DNA of 64,000 nt from UBA937 sp031549725. Lineage in GTDB: Bacteria; Spirochaetota; Spirochaetia; Treponematales; Breznakiellaceae. The stretch spans positions 62,001 to 126,000 of the forward strand of contig JAVBPH010000046.1 in assembly GCA_031549725.1 (NCBI GenBank), read 5' to 3'. This document shows, piece after piece, positions 17,159 to 26,311 of the stretch. Each line of letters begins with the position of its first letter. Within the stretch, counting starts at the first letter, position 1. The notes under the pieces were generated by a model that made no database searches, was not told where the DNA came from, and was given only the letters and a program-made list of their open reading frames with translations. Both the position numbers and the translations under genes were made by a program.

Positions 17159-18229
17159 ATGAGAAAAATTATCGAAAACTTTACCCATCATCAGGATGAT
17201 TACGAATGTATGTGGAATGGGGTTGAGGATATTTATATAAACAAAACAAAAGATACAATCCCCAATCAATTCTTTTTTGCAATGAGCGGATTCTGCGGAT
17301 TTGCATATATCAAAACCAATAAAGCCGATTTGAAAAGAATGGTGTCCTTCGGGGACGGCAGAACAAAAAAAATGTTTGAATTCTTAAGCCCAATTGCAGG
17401 ATTCGACTACCATTTTATCGAATGTAAAACTCCGGAGACTGCATTATCAAAGGCAAAAAAAGAAATTGACCTGGGGTATCCCGTAGTAATAGGCGCATTG
17501 GATATGTATTATCTCGAATATTATCCTAAACTATATCATAAAGATCATATTCCATTTCATTATATTTTAATGGTCGGCTATGATGATGAATTAGAAAATA
17601 TTTATTTATATGACTGCGGTAAAAAAGAGATGCTGGAATTATCATATACTAATTTGTTTTTAGGAATGGGTGCGGAATACGAAGGACTGAGCAGGCAAAA
17701 TACAATTTGCATAATTAGAATGGATAAACCTAACCGCAAGAAACACATTATAAAAGCAGCATTGGAATATAAAGCCAATCTGTTTATCAATCCCCCCGCA
17801 GGTTTTCTTGGGATAAAGGGTATTAAAAAATTTGCCAGGGAATTACCTGGTTGGGAAAAAGAACTTGGGAAAGAAGAGACAGTAAAAATAATCAAAAATA
17901 TGGTTTATTTCTTCGGCAGTGTTCCTACCACGCCAAACAAATTACTGGGAATTAATGAAAAAGATGCTGTAACGTTTATGTGTTCCAGAGATAAAATGGG
18001 CAAAGTATTGAAAGACTTAAGCATTGAATATGAAAATGAACAATTTGAAAAAGCAGGCGATTTGTTTTATAAAAGCGGGCAGGAATTTGAAAAACTTTGC
18101 AGCGTATTTATCGATTATATTATAGGGAGCAGCGAATATAAGATTGAAGCTAGTAATATATTGTTGAGTATTGCCGATTTGGAATATAACGCTTTTAAGC
18201 TGATTTCGGATGGAACAAAAAATATATAA
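17159..18229 (+). CDS. BtrH N-terminal domain protein (C39-like fold)
   Basis: Protein of 356 residues. Residues 8-200 resemble the BtrH_N domain seen in butirosin biosynthesis and in many uncharacterised bacterial proteins: GFCGFAYIKTNK near the front, a Gly-rich turn, then PFHYILMVGYDDELENIYLYDC with the His and Asp typical of C39-peptidase-like acyltransferases. The C-terminal half (about 225-356) is helical and resembles the partner domain that usually follows BtrH_N. No acyl carrier protein or peptide precursor gene is nearby, so the substrate is unknown. The gene is markedly AT-rich compared with its neighbours. Confidence 0.7.
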   Translation: MRKIIENFTHHQDDYECMWNGVEDIYINKTKDTIPNQFFFAMSGFCGFAYIKTNKADLKRMVSFGDGRTKKMFEFLSPIAGFDYHFIECKTPETALSKAKKEIDLGYPVVIGALDMYYLEYYPKLYHKDHIPFHYILMVGYDDELENIYLYDCGKKEMLELSYTNLFLGMGAEYEGLSRQNTICIIRMDKPNRKKHIIKAALEYKANLFINPPAGFLGIKGIKKFARELPGWEKELGKEETVKIIKNMVYFFGSVPTTPNKLLGINEKDAVTFMCSRDKMGKVLKDLSIEYENEQFEKAGDLFYKSGQEFEKLCSVFIDYIIGSSEYKIEASNILLSIADLEYNAFKLISDGTKNI

Positions 18230-18385
18230 CGGTTTTAACTGTGCCTGATAAAGATTGTACATTTTGTGCCTTGGTTTGGATTTCGGATAGAAGTTTTACC
18301 TATATTTTATTCGTGTTGTAATGAAGCATGCCTGAAAAAATTCCTTCGCCTAAAAGATAATTAAAAGAACTGCTCCGGTGAAGCG

Positions 18386-18425
18386 CCGGGAGCCCGCATC
18401 CGCTTACAGGATGGAAGGCCCCCGG
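18386..18425 (-). terminator. Compound hairpin after fucI
   Basis: CCGGGAGCC (18386-18394) pairs with GGCCCCCGG (18417-18425) with one mismatch, and inside it CATCC pairs with GGATG. It lies 20 bases beyond the fucI stop on the minus strand and probably marks the end of the fucose operon; the T-run is weak. Confidence 0.55.
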
Positions 18426-18445
18426 AAAACTTCGATTAGAAATAG

Positions 18446-20248
18446 CTACACTTTTTTTGAGTACATCGGGCCGTATGCCGCGCAGGCCCGGTAGTCCTGA
18501 CCTTCCTTGTCCATACCAAAGGCATTCCAGGAAGCGGGCCTGAAAATCGCCGGATCTTCCACGTTGTGCATCCCCACGGGGATTCTTAATATAGAACAAA
18601 GGGTGATAATATCCGCCCCGATGTGGCCGTAGCTGATGGACCCATGGTTTGCTCCCCAGTTATTCATAACCTCATAGGTGGATGTAAAGGGGCCCTTATC
18701 GTTGAGTCTCGGCGAGAACCAGGTGCAGGGCCAGGTATAGTCGGTCCGCTTCCAGAGTTTATCCGATACTTCATCGGGGAGATTCACCGTATAACCTTCG
18801 GCGATCTGCATCACCGGGCCCAGGCCTTTCACCAGATTGAGCCGGATCATGGTAACCGGCATTTCATTCTTCGTGAGGAACCGGGAGGAGAAACCGCCGC
18901 CCCGGAAATAACCCTGGTCCGCGGGGTTCCAGGTTGTAGCTTCGAGGCATGCCTTGATGTCCTTGTCTGCCATTTCCCAGAAAGGTTTAATGCAAGCCTT
19001 GCCGGAACTATCCTTTACTTCCCCGGAAGCATCCAGGCAGGCAGCGCCGGAATTGATCAGGTGAATAAAACCGCCGGATTCCCTGGCTTTTCCTTCCAGG
19101 GTAAACCCGGATGCCTTTTTTACCGCATCGGGACTCCAATAGGTCCGGACATCCGCAAAAATCTGGGCGCTGCCGGTAAGGAGTTTCCCGAAGAGCATGC
19201 ACACCCCGTTGAGGGTATCGTTTTCGGTGGCCAGGATATAGGGTTCCCGGGCGCCTTCCCAGTCAAAGGATGAATTGAGCAGGGATTCGGGGAAGTCGCA
19301 GTTGGGATAAAAATCCGTCCACTGGCGCTGGCCCTGGAAACCTCCGGCGATGGCATTATGCCCAAGCTGTTCTTCCTCACATCCCTTGGGCAGTTTCGGA
19401 TTACCGTTGTACAGGTCCTTGATGATGCACATCATTTTTACCACAAACTCCCAGGCCTCTTCCTTTTGAGCGGGGGTTTTCTGCATATCCGGAGGATTTT
19501 TATCAAAGCCCTCTTTACAGTTGGCCCTGGTCCAGGCCAGGGCCTTCTTGTATTCTTCCTGGTCGTAAATACCTTCGGTCATACGGCGGATGATTTCCAC
19601 TTCATCCACCGATTCCACCCGCATGCCCAGGTAATCTTCAAAGAAGTCGGGGTTGATAATGGAACCGGCAATGCCCATGCAGATGGAACCGATCTGGAGA
19701 TACGATTTTCCCCGCATGGACGCGGCGGCCACCGCGGCCCGGCCAAACCGGAGCAGCTTCTCCTCCACATCCGCGGGAATACCAGTTGCATCCGCATCCT
19801 GTACATCCTTGCCGTATATGCCGAACGCGGGAAGTCCCTTCTGGGCGTGTCCCGCCAGGACCGCCGCCAGGTATACCGCGCCGGGCCGTTCGGTCCCGTT
19901 GAATCCCCATACACCTTTTATGGTCATGGGGTCCATATCCATGGTTTCGGAACCGTAACACCAGCAGGGTGTAACCGTTAATGTTATATCAACCCCTTCA
20001 CGGCGGAATAATTCCGCACATGCCGCGGTTTCACCGACCCGTCCGATGGTACTTTCCGCAATGATAACTTTTACCGGCTCTCCGTTGGAATAATGAATAT
20101 TCTTTCTAAAAAGATCCGCCGCGGCTTTTGCCATATTCATGGTCTGGTCTTCCAGGGACTCCCGGACCTTCAGGGGGCCCCGTCTTCCGTCTATAGTCGG
20201 CCGGATCCCAATCACCGGGTACGCTCCAATCAATCTGTTTTTTGCCAT
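18446..20248 (-). CDS. fucI: L-fucose isomerase
   Basis: Protein of 600 residues, the normal length for FucI, which converts L-fucose to L-fuculose (and often D-arabinose to D-ribulose) with Mn2+. Characteristic stretches are RLIGAYPVIGIRPTIDGR at the front, IAESTIGRVGETAAC, WGFNGTERPGAVYLAA, and the C-terminal NWGANHGSISYGHIGAD with its conserved His. GGAGG lies 7 bases before the chosen ATG at 20248. It is the last gene of the leftward operon after the LacI gene. Identification is strong because fucU and sugar ABC genes share the operon. Confidence 0.95.
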   Translation of the reverse strand: MAKNRLIGAYPVIGIRPTIDGRRGPLKVRESLEDQTMNMAKAAADLFRKNIHYSNGEPVKVIIAESTIGRVGETAACAELFRREGVDITLTVTPCWCYGSETMDMDPMTIKGVWGFNGTERPGAVYLAAVLAGHAQKGLPAFGIYGKDVQDADATGIPADVEEKLLRFGRAAVAAASMRGKSYLQIGSICMGIAGSIINPDFFEDYLGMRVESVDEVEIIRRMTEGIYDQEEYKKALAWTRANCKEGFDKNPPDMQKTPAQKEEAWEFVVKMMCIIKDLYNGNPKLPKGCEEEQLGHNAIAGGFQGQRQWTDFYPNCDFPESLLNSSFDWEGAREPYILATENDTLNGVCMLFGKLLTGSAQIFADVRTYWSPDAVKKASGFTLEGKARESGGFIHLINSGAACLDASGEVKDSSGKACIKPFWEMADKDIKACLEATTWNPADQGYFRGGGFSSRFLTKNEMPVTMIRLNLVKGLGPVMQIAEGYTVNLPDEVSDKLWKRTDYTWPCTWFSPRLNDKGPFTSTYEVMNNWGANHGSISYGHIGADIITLCSILRIPVGMHNVEDPAIFRPASWNAFGMDKEGQDYRACAAYGPMYSKKV

Positions 20249-20277
20249 CCTGCTTACCTCCAAAATATAAAAATCCG

Positions 20278-21264
20278 TTAAGTGCGTGTAATAAGTTTAG
20301 TCTGCAGCCGTACCGAATCGAAACTGTCCTCGGTGGTGTTCCGTATCCTGTTCAGAATCATCCGGACCGCATGCACCCCCATCTCCTCAATAGGCTGGGC
20401 AACGAAGTACCGGCAGCACCGGAGGAGTCCCGAATAAAAAACATGGTCGAAACTGGCGCATACCAGCCGTTCCTGGATTTCATGGGGTTCCTCCATGATT
20501 GACTGGGCGGCCCCCAGACAGGTAGTCAGGTTTACGAAGAAGTATGCATCCGGGGGGTTGTCCTTCCGGAGCAGGGTTTTCATTCCCTGGTATCCGTCTT
20601 CCAGTTCCAGACCGGTGTGGGAGATAAAGTTTTTTTCCAGGGGGATACCCCGGTCTTTGAGGGCGCTGCGGTACCCTTCATACCGTTCCCGGCTGGTCAT
20701 CTGATTCAGGTCTCCCCCGACAAATCCGACCCGGGTAAATCCATCCCGGATAAGGGCACTCACCGCTTCGTAGGTTCCGGATGCATTATCCGCCAGGACA
20801 CTGTCCGCCCGGATTCCTTCAATACGGCGGTCCACAAAGACCAGGGGAATGTTTTTTTCTTCCATTGTCTTAAAATGCTTACCCTCAACTCCCAGGGGGA
20901 TGACGATAAGCCCGTCGATCAGCCGGTCCGCCAGATAGCCGAGCATTTCAATTTCACCGGCTACCGAGTTGTTTGAAGAACAGAGGATCATGGTATACCC
21001 CGCCTTCCGCAGGGTCCGTTCGATTTGTTCAAACAGGGTCATGAAGAAAATGTTGGACAACTCCGGAGCGATAACCCCCACCATGCGGGATTCCCCCAGC
21101 TTCAATGAACGGGCCGTAGGATTTATCCGGTACTGGAGCTTCGCAATAGACGCGAGTACCCGCTCCCGGGTTGCCGGGGCAACCCGGGAATCGTTATTTA
21201 TTACCCGGGAAACCGATGCGGTGGAGACCCGGGCGTCTGCGGCAACATCCTTAATCGTAACCAT
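20278..21264 (-). CDS. LacI-family regulator of the fucose operon
   Basis: Protein of 328 residues. Residues 1-50 form a LacI helix-turn-helix and hinge (VTIKDVAADARVSTASVSRV, then NPTARSLK), followed by a periplasmic-binding-type effector domain (ESRMVGVIAPELSNIFFM onwards). It starts 11 bases after the permease stop and 29 bases before the fucI stretch, so it is encoded inside the operon. The two LacI-type palindromes upstream of fucU are the obvious operators, which would give autoregulation. The ligand is probably L-fucose or fuculose, inferred from context. Confidence 0.92.
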   Translation of the reverse strand: MVTIKDVAADARVSTASVSRVINNDSRVAPATRERVLASIAKLQYRINPTARSLKLGESRMVGVIAPELSNIFFMTLFEQIERTLRKAGYTMILCSSNNSVAGEIEMLGYLADRLIDGLIVIPLGVEGKHFKTMEEKNIPLVFVDRRIEGIRADSVLADNASGTYEAVSALIRDGFTRVGFVGGDLNQMTSRERYEGYRSALKDRGIPLEKNFISHTGLELEDGYQGMKTLLRKDNPPDAYFFVNLTTCLGAAQSIMEEPHEIQERLVCASFDHVFYSGLLRCCRYFVAQPIEEMGVHAVRMILNRIRNTTEDSFDSVRLQTKLITRT

Positions 21265-21274
21265 ATCTTCGCTC

Positions 21275-22282
21275 TTACACCCACCGGGCATGTTTTCGCA
21301 TATCAAAAAATACTGCGATAATAATAATTGCACCTTTCATCAAAAGCTGATAATAGGAGTCGATGCTCAGGTAGGTCATCCCGTAGTTTATGATTCCCAG
21401 GGTTAGGACCCCGATAATCATTCCTCCCATGGTCCCGACCCCTCCGGCCTGGGATATACCGCCGATGGTAACCGCTGCGATGGCATCCAGTTCCATGCCG
21501 TTTCCGGTAAGGGAATTGGCCAGTCCCAGCCGGGAAGACTGGAGCACCCCCGCGCAGCCGTAGAGCAAACCCGCGAAGGTATATACCATCACCAGGTTTT
21601 TCTTCACGTTGATCCCCGCCACCCGGGCTGCCTGGGGATTTCCCCCGATGGCGTACAGGTAAGCCCCGAAGGAGGTATGCCGCAGGATCACCCAAACCAC
21701 CACCGCCGCCACGGTTACATATATTACCAGGTTGGGTATGGGACCTATGAATCCCTGGGCCAGGTGTTTATATCCGTCCCGGAGACTTCCCACTACTTTA
21801 GCCTGGGTGTAAATCAGCTGGGTTCCCCTTGCCAGGGACAATGTCCCGAGGGTAGCAATAAAAGGAGGCAGTTTCGCATAAGCCACTAGAATACCGTTAA
21901 AAGCTCCGAATATCCCTCCAACTAGTAAAGCCGCAATTACCGGCAAAAACAGCGGAAATTCCACCCCGGGATAAATGGCGGAGGAATAATCCGGATTCTG
22001 CGCAAACGAAGCCGCCACGCTGGTGGTAAGGCATACCACGTAACCTATGGACAGATCGATCCCCCGGGTGATGATGATCATTCCTACCCCAAGGGCGGCA
22101 AAAGCCCGGACCGATTCGGCGATCAGAAGATTTTGTATTGATGCCAGGGTCAGGGAACCGCCCCGGGTCAGAATACCCAGGAGCAGAAAAAGGAACACAA
22201 AGGTGATGTAGTTCGTGTATTTGCTGAATGTTTCCTTGATCCTTTGTTCAGGGAGTACCACTGTTCTATTTTTTTCAGGCAT
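21275..22282 (-). CDS. Sugar ABC transporter permease (RbsC/MglC type)
   Basis: Protein of 335 residues with about 8-10 membrane helices. Family signatures include GMIIITRGIDLSIGYVV, a periplasmic-facing GGIFGAFNGILVAYAKLPPFIATLGT and AVTIGGISQAGGVGTMGGMIIG. It forms the channel for the upstream ATPase and binding protein. The LacI gene starts 11 bases downstream. The substrate is inferred as L-fucose from fucI and fucU in the same operon. Confidence 0.93.
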   Translation of the reverse strand: MPEKNRTVVLPEQRIKETFSKYTNYITFVFLFLLLGILTRGGSLTLASIQNLLIAESVRAFAALGVGMIIITRGIDLSIGYVVCLTTSVAASFAQNPDYSSAIYPGVEFPLFLPVIAALLVGGIFGAFNGILVAYAKLPPFIATLGTLSLARGTQLIYTQAKVVGSLRDGYKHLAQGFIGPIPNLVIYVTVAAVVVWVILRHTSFGAYLYAIGGNPQAARVAGINVKKNLVMVYTFAGLLYGCAGVLQSSRLGLANSLTGNGMELDAIAAVTIGGISQAGGVGTMGGMIIGVLTLGIINYGMTYLSIDSYYQLLMKGAIIIIAVFFDMRKHARWV

Positions 22283-22338
22283 ACTTGTACCTCGCTTGTA
22301 AAATGATTATTCCTAAAACGTACCGTATCAGGGTTTCG

Positions 22339-23850
22339 TTATGAAAATTGTGTGGCCAGCCGCATGACCGCTTCCTGGGATGTTTCATGCTTGTCCAATA
22401 TTCCTGTAAGATGACCGTTGCACAGTACCATTACCCGGTGGGACATCCCGATGAGTTCCGGCATTTCCGAAGAAACCATAATTATAGACTTACCCTGTTT
22501 TACCAAATCAGCCATGATCAGGTAAATCTCGTACTTCGCGCCTACGTCAATTCCCCGGGTAGGTTCATCCATAATAAGGATATCCGGCAGCGTCATGAGC
22601 CAGCGGCTCACAATGACTTTCTGCTGATTTCCTCCGGAAAGATTTTGTATTTGTGTAACCATGCTTGGGGTCTTGGTCCTGAGTTTGGAATTCAACTCCG
22701 ATGCCGTCGCCGAAACTGCCCCATGGTTAATCAGCCCGAGCTTTGATCGGAACCGGTCAATCGATGCTATGGCTGTGTTTTTCGTGATCGAAAGAAGAGG
22801 GAAAAGTCCCGTGCCCCGGCGGTCTTCGGTAATCATACCGATTTTATTGGCTATCGCATCTTTGGGGGATTTGATAATCACCTGTTTCCCGTCAATTTCA
22901 ATGGTTCCGGCGGAAATGGAACGGAGCCCGAAAATTGCTTCCACCAGTTCGGACCGCTGGGCCCCCACCAGTCCGCCGATACCTAATATTTCCGATCTAT
23001 GAAGATCAAAGGAAATATCCCGGAAAGAACCGGCATCCGCGGAGGTAAAGTTCCGTATCTTCATCAAAATTTCCCCTGGTTGTGTTTCCACCTCGGGAAA
23101 ACGCTGGGTGGTCACCCGGCCTATCATAAGGTTGATGAGCTTATCCTCATTCAGTTCCGACACATCATAGGTTCCGACCATGACCCCGTCCCGCATGATG
23201 GATATTTCATCCGCGATGGCAAAGATTTCACTCATCCGGTGGGAAATATAGATAATTGCTACACCCGAGGAACGGAGATCCCGGATTATCCTGAAAAGAT
23301 GTTCCACCTCCCGGTCCGAGAGGGATGAGGTGGGTTCGTCCATAACAACTACGGAAGCGTTGTGGGAAACTGCTTTTGCTATTTCGCAGGCCTGCTGTTC
23401 CGAAATTGAGAGGGCTCCCATTTTTTCATCCGGGTCTATGTCCATCTCAAGCTGCTTCATCAGTTCCGCGGTATCCACTTTCATTTTATGGTGGTTGATA
23501 AGATGCAGCCCCGGAATATTCCTCCGGGGTTCCCTGCCGAGCCAGATATTCTGGCTTACCGTACGCTGGGGAACGTTTAATAATTCCTGGTGAATCATGG
23601 AGATGCCCGCATGAAGTGCATCCTTGGCATCATGGAATTTCACTTCCTTACCCTGGAAGATGATCCGGCCTTCTTCAGGGTGGTATATACCAAAGAGACA
23701 TTTCATCAGGGTGGACTTACCTGCTCCGTTTTCACCCATCAACGCATGTACCGTTCCGGGGCGAATATTCAAGGATACATTGTCCAGTGCGGAAACTCCG
23801 GGGAAGGATTTGGTAATTCCCTCCATGCGCAGAACATACGGCTCACTCAT
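22339..23850 (-). CDS. Sugar ABC transporter ATPase with two nucleotide-binding domains
   Basis: Protein of 503 residues with duplicated ABC domains, as in RbsA/MglA. The first domain has Walker A GENGAGKST, Q-loop HQE, signature LSISEQQ and Walker B VVMDEPTSS. The second has the degenerate Walker A region (GGLVGAQRSELVEAIFG), signature LSGGNQQK and DEPTRGID. The start at 23850 follows AGGA by about 7 bases; the longer frame to 23895 carries no ribosome site. It drives sugar import with the adjacent permease. Confidence 0.95.
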   Translation of the reverse strand: MSEPYVLRMEGITKSFPGVSALDNVSLNIRPGTVHALMGENGAGKSTLMKCLFGIYHPEEGRIIFQGKEVKFHDAKDALHAGISMIHQELLNVPQRTVSQNIWLGREPRRNIPGLHLINHHKMKVDTAELMKQLEMDIDPDEKMGALSISEQQACEIAKAVSHNASVVVMDEPTSSLSDREVEHLFRIIRDLRSSGVAIIYISHRMSEIFAIADEISIMRDGVMVGTYDVSELNEDKLINLMIGRVTTQRFPEVETQPGEILMKIRNFTSADAGSFRDISFDLHRSEILGIGGLVGAQRSELVEAIFGLRSISAGTIEIDGKQVIIKSPKDAIANKIGMITEDRRGTGLFPLLSITKNTAIASIDRFRSKLGLINHGAVSATASELNSKLRTKTPSMVTQIQNLSGGNQQKVIVSRWLMTLPDILIMDEPTRGIDVGAKYEIYLIMADLVKQGKSIIMVSSEMPELIGMSHRVMVLCNGHLTGILDKHETSQEAVMRLATQFS

Positions 23851-23884
23851 GTGTTTTCCTGTTATACATGTTAATATCATACAT

Positions 23885-23923
23885 GGGAACCTCAAAAAAC
23901 TGGTTGGGTTTTTTAAGGTTCCC
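23885..23923. repeat. Stem-loop between binding-protein and ATPase genes
   Basis: GGGAACCTCAAAAAAC and GGTTTTTTAAGGTTCCC form a long stem with a short loop in the 247-base gap between the binding-protein stop and the ATPase start. It has the ends of the dispersed GGGAACC family. Its position suggests it protects or shortens the binding-protein message so that more of that protein is made than of the membrane parts. Confidence 0.75.
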
Positions 23924-24097
23924 CAATTCCAAGGAAAACTTCTATAAACGTCAGTTTTTGGAAGCTTCCATAATGTTATACCTGGTTTCCTGCAGAAGGC
24001 AGGGACTGCCCGGAAGATGTTACATCCCGGACAGGTCCTGATACCTCCATCAGAAACCGGACCTGGCTGCGTTCAGGCAGCCCCATGGAAAATTTTT

Positions 24098-25189
24098 CTA
24101 CAGATCAGACTTCATCACTTTCTTGAAGGGAACCAGGAAGCACTGGGCCAGGATCGAGGGATCGGTGACCGGTTCTTCGGAGGTAACCGCCGGAGCTGCT
24201 GTAAGGCCATTAACGGTTGCGCCGATGGCGGTTCCCTTGGTAGCGACGGTGTATACCAGTTCAAAGGCAGTGGTGGACTGACCGATGGAATCCTGGAGGA
24301 CCGTGGCGTACATCTTGTTTTCCTGCATGGACCGTTTCCCGGTTTCCGTGGCGTCAATACCGATTACCGGTACCAGGAGAACCGTTCCGTCCCCGTTGGT
24401 ATCCCTGGTAAGGTTGTTGGGATCATCCACATACTTGTTGGTCAGCATGGATTCCACCGCACCCAGACCCATGTCGTCGTTCTGGGCCAGGACCAGGTTG
24501 AATTTTCCCCGGTATGCCGCGATCCAGGCGTCCATTTTCTGCTGGGCTTCGGCGGCGCCCCAGTTGGCGGTATCCTGGGCAACGATGTTAACATTGTATC
24601 CCCGTTTCTTGAGACCATCCAGAGCACCCTTTGCACGGTTCACTTCCGCGGGGTGGCCAAGCTGGCCCTGGATAAGGATAAGATTGATGGTCTTGTTCGG
24701 TCCCAGCTTATCGGGATACTTCTTGAAGTATTCATCCGCGATTTCCGCCTGGATATCTCCGGCCACGGTTTCAGGGGATGAGGCGAGGAAGAAATTCTTT
24801 CCCACCTTGAGGGCTGCTACGGAAGGCTGGATATTGGAAAATGCAGCGGCTCCGCCCTTGGCCTGGATCAGTTTTGCCATCTGTTCCGTGGCGCTGGTGT
24901 CCTGGGGAATGATAACAAAATACTTCACTCCCTGGGTAAGCAGGGTATTGAGCTGGTCCAACTGGGTGGAAACATCCCCGTTTCCGTCCAGAAGACGCAG
25001 GTCCACATTATTGGCCTGGGCCAATTTTTTGAGATTATCCGCATAATCCCGTACAAAGGTTTCATTCAAATTGCGGATAAGAGCCCCCATTACCAATTTA
25101 CCGTCCTTGGCTTTATCCTGACCGCCGCCGGCAAATGCTAAACTGGAAACGAGGATCAGGATGATCACGACAAAGGATACTTTCTTCAT
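24098..25189 (-). CDS. Periplasmic sugar-binding protein of the ABC importer
   Basis: Protein of 363 residues with an N-terminal signal peptide ending LAFAGGG. The mature part is a type I periplasmic binding protein (ALIRNLNETFVRDYADNLKK, TQGVKYFVIIPQDTS, VLAQNDDMGLGAVESM, VVIGID-type VPVIGIDAT), related to MglB/RbsB. A DTNGDGTV loop near the hinge has the EF-hand spacing DxNxDG. GGAGG lies 3-4 bases before the ATG at 25189; the longer frame overlaps fucU and is rejected. Ligand is probably L-fucose by context. A hairpin follows it. Confidence 0.93.
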   Translation of the reverse strand: MKKVSFVVIILILVSSLAFAGGGQDKAKDGKLVMGALIRNLNETFVRDYADNLKKLAQANNVDLRLLDGNGDVSTQLDQLNTLLTQGVKYFVIIPQDTSATEQMAKLIQAKGGAAAFSNIQPSVAALKVGKNFFLASSPETVAGDIQAEIADEYFKKYPDKLGPNKTINLILIQGQLGHPAEVNRAKGALDGLKKRGYNVNIVAQDTANWGAAEAQQKMDAWIAAYRGKFNLVLAQNDDMGLGAVESMLTNKYVDDPNNLTRDTNGDGTVLLVPVIGIDATETGKRSMQENKMYATVLQDSIGQSTTAFELVYTVATKGTAIGATVNGLTAAPAVTSEEPVTDPSILAQCFLVPFKKVMKSDL

Positions 25190-25304
25190 AATTCCTCCAA
25201 ACAAAAAAATTGTTGTAAAAATTTCCATGGCCATGTCCAAAGGACGAAAACCATGGAACCCGAACCCTGTAAAAAATTCTATGGAAAAACCGGTTTGTTC
25301 CGAG

Positions 25305-25766
25305 TTAACCGGTGTTTTCCTCTTCACCTCTGTGTACCACCGGAATAACTCCCTTTTTAAGAATGATATTCCCGTATGGTACGGTTTCTCCCGTAATTAC
25401 CACTCCAAAGGCTGTTTTAGCCCGTTCATAGAACGCAAACCGTTCAATTCTTTCTATTTCAGGAGTCTGCGGCCAATGGGCATCCACGGCTTTGCGGTAA
25501 GAAAATTCCACCGCAGTATCCAGGATATCCCCATCAACCGGGGCCATCATTGTTAGGGGAGCTGATACGTACGTATCCAGATTGATCAATCTGAGAATGG
25601 CGTCCAAAAGGGGAGGGATCCGAATGCCGTCGGCCCGGATGACCCTTTGGTTGAGGTATTCCCCGGGGAAAAAAGCATCCCCCAGTATAAGTTCATCCCC
25701 ATGGCCCATACGGTGTAAAAGGGATAGTAATTCAGGACCAATCAACGGCGATATTCCAATCAGCAT
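25305..25766 (-). CDS. fucU: L-fucose mutarotase (RbsD/FucU family)
   Basis: Protein of 153 residues matching FucU/RbsD: LIGISPLIGPELLSLLHRMG, then GHGDELILGDAFFPGE with the conserved His and Asp, and the C-terminal FGVVITGETVPYGNIILKKG motif. The enzyme interconverts the alpha and beta anomers of L-fucose before FucI. It is the first gene of the operon; GGGAG lies about 8 bases before the ATG. Two LacI-type palindromes lie 20-80 bases upstream. FucU and FucI together define this as an L-fucose system. Confidence 0.93.
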   Translation of the reverse strand: MLIGISPLIGPELLSLLHRMGHGDELILGDAFFPGEYLNQRVIRADGIRIPPLLDAILRLINLDTYVSAPLTMMAPVDGDILDTAVEFSYRKAVDAHWPQTPEIERIERFAFYERAKTAFGVVITGETVPYGNIILKKGVIPVVHRGEEENTG

Positions 25767-25781
25767 GGCGCAACTCCCAAG

Positions 25782-25809
25782 GATAAAATGTAATCGATTA
25801 CATTTTATC
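25782..25809. promoter_or_regulatory. LacI-type operator O1 upstream of fucU
   Basis: A perfect palindrome of 28 bases centred on a CpG at 25795/25796, with core TGTAATCGATTACA. Palindromes with a central CG are typical LacI-family operators. It begins 16 bases upstream of the fucU start, where a bound repressor would block transcription. Confidence 0.8.
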
Positions 25810-25834
25810 GTAATTCATAGCAATACGGTAAAAC

Positions 25835-25860
25835 AAAATGTAATCGATTGCATGCATTTT
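25835..25860. promoter_or_regulatory. Second LacI-type operator O2, 50 bases from O1
   Basis: The core TGTAATCGATTGCA differs from the O1 core at one position and has the same AAAA flank on one side. The centres are 50 bases apart (25795.5 and 25845.5), close to five helical turns, so looping or cooperative binding is possible. About 300 further bases to 26163 show no gene. Confidence 0.75.
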
Positions 25861-26163
25861 AAAAATAGTATCCCACTGAATTTTCTATCTGTCAACAAAA
25901 AATAAAATTTTTTTTTATGGTATCATTTCTCAAGGCTTATAAAATATTTATTTATTGGTTGCAAATTATACCAATACGATATAGAATCGCAAGTATAACG
26001 AAAATCTAACGAAAGAGTGAATAAATTGGGAACTACCCAACGGAAACAAAGTATACCGAATCTGTTTGCGGAGTGGTACCTTCAATCCATCATCATATTA
26101 CGGAGCGGCGAAATCTAAGGAAAGTTCCGCTTTGCCGGTTACCGGCGGTCGGGTGATGTTCAA

Positions 26164-26303
26164 CTAGGGAACCGCTGATTAAACCGGCCGCAATATGCGG
26201 CAAATCATCGGTTCCCTCCGCAATTCTTTGCTGCGCAAAGAATTGCCTGCATTAAAGAATACACCGGTTAATGCTCTGTGGGCATTAACCGGTGTTTCCC
26301 TAG
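26164..26303 (+). repeat. Family A repeat copy 1 (MITE-like, three hairpins)
   Basis: The element begins CTAGGGAA and ends TTCCCTAG. It contains three successive hairpins: GGGAACCGCTGATT with AAATCATCGGTTCCC, GCAATTCTTTG with CAAAGAATTGC, and ACACCGGTTAATGC with GCATTAACCGGTGT. Copies 2 and 3 are at 38.75 and 47.15 kb. It has no coding capacity. Its right end lies 8 bases before the start of the FGGY kinase and its terminal TAG runs into the AGGAGG ribosome site. Confidence 0.85.
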
Positions 26304-26311
26304 GAGGAAGG

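Noticed and set aside
18623..19981. Long open frames on the plus strand opposite fucI
   Set aside because: They are shadows of a strongly identified gene with matching third-position GC bias and no family features.
24017..25046. Long plus-strand frames opposite the sugar-binding protein gene
   Set aside because: Antisense to a clear signal-peptide protein with ribosome site; no recognisable motifs.
26195..26311. N-terminal extension of the FGGY kinase
   Set aside because: It is encoded by the family A repeat; AGGAGG and a family-like N-terminus mark the ATG at 26312.
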